24,201 nt of DNA, taken from contig JAZDMK010000328.1 of the NCBI GenBank assembly GCA_043800975.1, positions 1-24,201 of the forward strand, read 5' to 3'. The translations under genes were made by a program, and so were the position numbers. Source of the stretch: JAZDMK01 sp043800975. Its GTDB lineage: Bacteria > Bacteroidota > Bacteroidia > Bacteroidales > JAHJDW01. This document shows, in pieces, positions 21,485 through 24,201 of the stretch. Under the pieces are notes generated by a model, which saw only the letters and a program-made list of their open reading frames with translations, was not told where the DNA came from and searched no databases. The number at the start of each line of letters is the position of its first letter. The stretch's first letter is position 1.

Positions 21485-24201
21485 CTATTTAATAAACTGA
21501 ATCTTTCTGGAAATTGATTGTTGTCCGTTATTGATATTTAATAAATACAACCCGCGATTAAGGCTTTGTGTATTCAAATTTATTTCATGTTGACCAGCTT
21601 CAACATCCATAGATGAAAATGAAACCAGATTTCCAAGCATGTCATATAAACTGATTGAATGATTTCCATTTTTGGAAGTTATAAAGCCAACATTAAGACG
21701 ATCATCATTTACATATGTGTTTGTGAAGTTTAATAAGCTTTCACCATTATTGCATACAACAGATACAAGTGAGTATATTTTTGTTTTTCCGTCGAAGTCG
21801 GTTTGTCTGAGTCTGTAATAAGAATTGTCACCAACAGGCTGTAAATCTGTCCATGAATAGTATTCTATGTGATTTGAATTTCCTGCACCGGGGACTTTCC
21901 CAACTGTTTCGAATTTTATACCATCAAAGGTGCGTTCAATTGTAAAATAATCGCAGTTGGTTTCACTTGCAGTACTCCAGTTTACAAATACTTTATTGTC
22001 ATTACATTTTGCATTAAAATCAATCAGTTCTACTGGTAAAGGAATTGTAGTAGGGCAGAAGTATTGAAGATTATTTAATCCTCCTGTTGATCCCGTAAAT
22101 CCCCAGTGGACATTTGTATTTCCGCCAAAAACATTGGTCACAAAATCATAGGTGCTGGTAAGACGAAGGCTAGCATCAATATAAACGTTAAGCGTCTGGG
22201 TTCCCGGATTCCAGGTGACTCTTAAGATGTGCATATTTCCGTCATCAAGATTCAAGCCGCCTGGACGAGCATCAACGGGTCCTACAAAAGGAGCACCGGG
22301 GCCTGCCAGATTGCCATCAATCTCAATGGCAGTATGGTCATTTGACATATCATATACATGCATGGGATTATCATTGTCATATGTGTCAAATTCAATTACA
22401 ACTGCATTTGGGATTCCGCCCGCACCCAGCTGATTTCCGGGGTTCCCGCAGGCTGTGACTCCAGCGGGAGAATTCTGAAAAACAAATGCACAGCCATCAG
22501 CACCATTTACATTATTGCCAAAATAACAACTTACCGAATAATCAAAAGCTGATGCAAAAGAGATATATCCCCGGTTCCAAATGCAACCTAACTGCCCGTT
22601 CAATTCGGGGGTTATCGTTGCACAATTGGCACCGTATCCGGGGGAATTAAAGGAGTTTCCGGTGAAGCAGTAATTGGGATTGCCTGCTGTACCGGTAGTA
22701 AAACTCCAGGTAGGGCATCCAACTGCTGATCCTGCAGGATTTTTTGGAACTACTTTCCAGTAATAGATTGTATTGTCTATCAATGCACCCGGTGAATCAA
22801 GGGACGTTCCGGTTACATTTTTAAAGAAGGGAGGCACAGGGGTTGTTCCCAAATAAATATCATAGGAAGTCGCAGCGTTACAGCCAGTATTTACTGGAGC
22901 TGTCCAGGTTTCTATGACATTACATGGGTTCACGCCGGTAGCGCCATTGGCTGGACTTGGATTGGTAGCACAGCCGGGAACAGTGGGCGTTCCACAGTTA
23001 CCAGCTCCGTTGTGACCAGGTGTAGCAACAGGTTGTGCAAGAGCCATTATCGTATTGGAGCAATTGTCGAATACTTGGTACCGCATCTCCGTGGGAAAAG
23101 ATCCGGGATTTGTTTCAGTAACATTGATTACGTCCCCTGTTGCTGCGCTGAAGGTGAAGTCCTGTGGTCCGAAGCCTCCCGCAAGTGAAATATTTGTATG
23201 AACGTCAACGCCATTTACTTTAACGGTTACAGTTCCTCCGTTCCACCCGTCGCCATAAGTATCAGTGAGTCTTATTGTATGTGTACAGCACGAAGTAATT
23301 GATACAGATGTTACAGAAGATGTGTTAGTCCCCCCTCCGTTTGAACAAGTTGTAATACAACGATAATAAGTGGCAATCGTTGGAAAGTCGACTAATGTTG
23401 TAGAAGTTGCACCACCAATATTTGTCCAAGGACCTCCAACTGCAGGTGCAGACTGCCATTGGTATGATATTCCACAACTCGAAGTATATCCAGTAAGTGT
23501 AATTGTAGTTGCCGATCCACTGCAAGTTGCACCTGGTCCGTTGGCAGTGCCTGCGGCTGGAATTCCTGAACAGACTGGGGGGGGGGTCCAAATATATTGA
23601 CGATTTGTAGAAAAAAACTTTGCAGGTGCTGTATTGGTATATCTGCAAACATCCGTATTTGCTGTTCCGGCTAAAGGGGCAGCCCAATTTTCAGCACCAA
23701 TATCAACTTTTCGATTATTATAATCTGTTGCAGAAGTTCTGATTCCTACTTGTGGTTGATATAAAGTGCTTACATTAGGTATTCCGGAAACATTCCCATA
23801 GATAAACACCACTGCTCCTGTTACTGTGTTTAACCTTATTTGAAAACTGAATTCCTCAGCCAGTCCAAATCTGCAAACCTGTTTCCATTGAAAAACAACT
23901 TCATTCCCAACTGTCTGCCAGCGAATTTCAGAATTTGCATTCGCTTGTCTTCTGTCAAGGTCAGCACTAAAAGGACAAATAGCTATTCCCGAGCCAATGG
24001 TAGAGCTAATACCCGTGTATGTGAATGAACTTGGGGCAGCACCACCTAATGTTAGTTGTCCGTTTGAAGTTACATAAGCAGTTGTATATGTAACGCAATT
24101 AAAAGTAAACGCAGGAATATTAATAGCAGGCGAAACCCAACTATCCATTGGGCTTGTACCATTAATCAACATAGTCCCCCCTGCAATGTATGCAAAAGCC
24201 C
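21485..24201 (-). CDS. Large T9SS-exported protein with lectin-like domain, 5' end outside window
   Basis: The frame stays open to the right edge, reading AFAYIAGGT before the first Met at 24170-24172, so the real start and signal peptide are beyond the window; at least 904 residues are seen. Counting from that Met, the order is a beta-rich N-terminal part, a Cys-rich TDTYGDGWNGG domain (about 294-375), a fibronectin III-like domain (about 398-500), an L-type lectin-like domain (about 505-712, with VVIEFDTYDND and DMSNDHTAIEIDG like the metal/sugar site), a FN3-like segment (about 716-805), and a type A T9SS sorting domain (about 812-895; ISLYDMLGNLV, LNRGLYLLNI, ISRKIQFIK). It is likely a surface or secreted sugar-binding adhesin. 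A run of ten C lies at 23577-23586. Confidence 0.9.
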   Translation of the reverse strand, partial: AFAYIAGGTMLINGTSPMDSWVSPAINIPAFTFNCVTYTTAYVTSNGQLTLGGAAPSSFTYTGISSTIGSGIAICPFSADLDRRQANANSEIRWQTVGNEVVFQWKQVCRFGLAEEFSFQIRLNTVTGAVVFIYGNVSGIPNVSTLYQPQVGIRTSATDYNNRKVDIGAENWAAPLAGTANTDVCRYTNTAPAKFFSTNRQYIWTPPPVCSGIPAAGTANGPGATCSGSATTITLTGYTSSCGISYQWQSAPAVGGPWTNIGGATSTTLVDFPTIATYYRCITTCSNGGGTNTSSVTSVSITSCCTHTIRLTDTYGDGWNGGTVTVKVNGVDVHTNISLAGGFGPQDFTFSAATGDVINVTETNPGSFPTEMRYQVFDNCSNTIMALAQPVATPGHNGAGNCGTPTVPGCATNPSPANGATGVNPCNVIETWTAPVNTGCNAATSYDIYLGTTPVPPFFKNVTGTSLDSPGALIDNTIYYWKVVPKNPAGSAVGCPTWSFTTGTAGNPNYCFTGNSFNSPGYGANCATITPELNGQLGCIWNRGYISFASAFDYSVSCYFGNNVNGADGCAFVFQNSPAGVTACGNPGNQLGAGGIPNAVVIEFDTYDNDNPMHVYDMSNDHTAIEIDGNLAGPGAPFVGPVDARPGGLNLDDGNMHILRVTWNPGTQTLNVYIDASLRLTSTYDFVTNVFGGNTNVHWGFTGSTGGLNNLQYFCPTTIPLPVELIDFNAKCNDNKVFVNWSTASETNCDYFTIERTFDGIKFETVGKVPGAGNSNHIEYYSWTDLQPVGDNSYYRLRQTDFDGKTKIYSLVSVVCNNGESLLNFTNTYVNDDRLNVGFITSKNGNHSISLYDMLGNLVSFSSMDVEAGQHEINLNTQSLNRGLYLLNINNGQQSISRKIQFIK
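23577..23586. repeat. Homopolymeric run of ten G (ten C in the coding strand)
   Basis: The run encodes the three Pro of IWTPPPVCSG in the T9SS-exported protein. The next frames are open around the tract for 86 and 120 codons, so a one-base change would give a truncated protein ending near 23392 (loss) or 23325 (gain). Confidence 0.95.

Noticed and set aside
21479..21503. Inverted repeat GATTCA...TGAATC between the convergent PorE-like and T9SS cargo genes as a shared terminator
   Set aside because: Only six base pairs of stem with a 13-base loop and no clear T run; no convincing terminator is seen in this short gap.

Overview
The window looks like a chromosomal segment of a Bacteroidota bacterium. 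The evidence is the pair gldF/gldG, a type IX secretion (T9SS) C-terminal sorting domain on a large surface protein, a PorE-like TPR/PD40/OmpA protein, families common in this phylum (DUF4476, DUF4349, DUF4340, Bacteroidota-type KilA-N), many short lipoproteins with a Cys lipobox, and upstream regions carrying the phylum's promoter pattern (TTG, about 19 bases, TAnnTTTG). The sequence alone does not fix the order; a Chitinophagales- or Sphingobacteriales-like lineage is a guess. No tRNA, rRNA, CRISPR array, insertion sequence or integrase was seen.

Region 1 (1-7491, minus strand) is a loosely organised accessory-looking block. Read from right to left it holds a secreted protein with a possible sorting domain (6601-7491), a DUF1801 protein and an OB-fold-like lipoprotein as a pair (6132-6527, 5564-6118), a KilA-N protein closely followed by a flavodoxin-type NAD(P)H oxidoreductase (4695-5516, 4063-4689), a secreted hypothetical protein (3358-4014), a lipoprotein (2778-3329), an ABC-2 exporter with its ATPase and permease overlapping by 4 bases (1833-2744, 1072-1836), and a DUF4349 membrane protein cut by the left edge (1-918). 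Base composition is patchy: the KilA-N and lipoprotein genes are clearly richer in AT than the flavodoxin and ABC genes beside them.

Region 2 (7671-13209, plus strand) is a conserved-looking core block: a SAM hydroxide adenosyltransferase-family protein, gldF, gldG, a DUF4340 protein and dnaN, closed by a strong hairpin terminator. GldF/GldG form the membrane and auxiliary parts of an ABC system tied to gliding and T9SS in this phylum. The ATPase GldA is not here. The DUF4340 gene follows gldG by 11 bases and probably belongs to the same complex.

Region 3 (13259-17603, minus strand) has a ClsB-like phospholipase D protein downstream of ATP-dependent PEP carboxykinase (pckA, with a near-consensus promoter), and a DUF4476 protein followed by a small lipoprotein and a hairpin terminator.

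Region 4 (17727-24201) has a lysine-ketoglutarate-reductase-like enzyme with a near-consensus promoter and a PorE-like TPR/PD40/CRD/OmpA protein with a SPOR-like tail, both on plus. Convergent to them is a large T9SS-exported protein with an L-type lectin-like domain, open at the right edge. That gene contains a run of ten C, a candidate slippage site. The closest things to something new are this tract, the 26-base perfect palindrome inside the KilA-N gene, the altered OmpA peptidoglycan-binding motif, and the SAM-hydrolase homologue that seems to lack most of its known catalytic triad. I did not find a complete, clearly undescribed multi-gene system.
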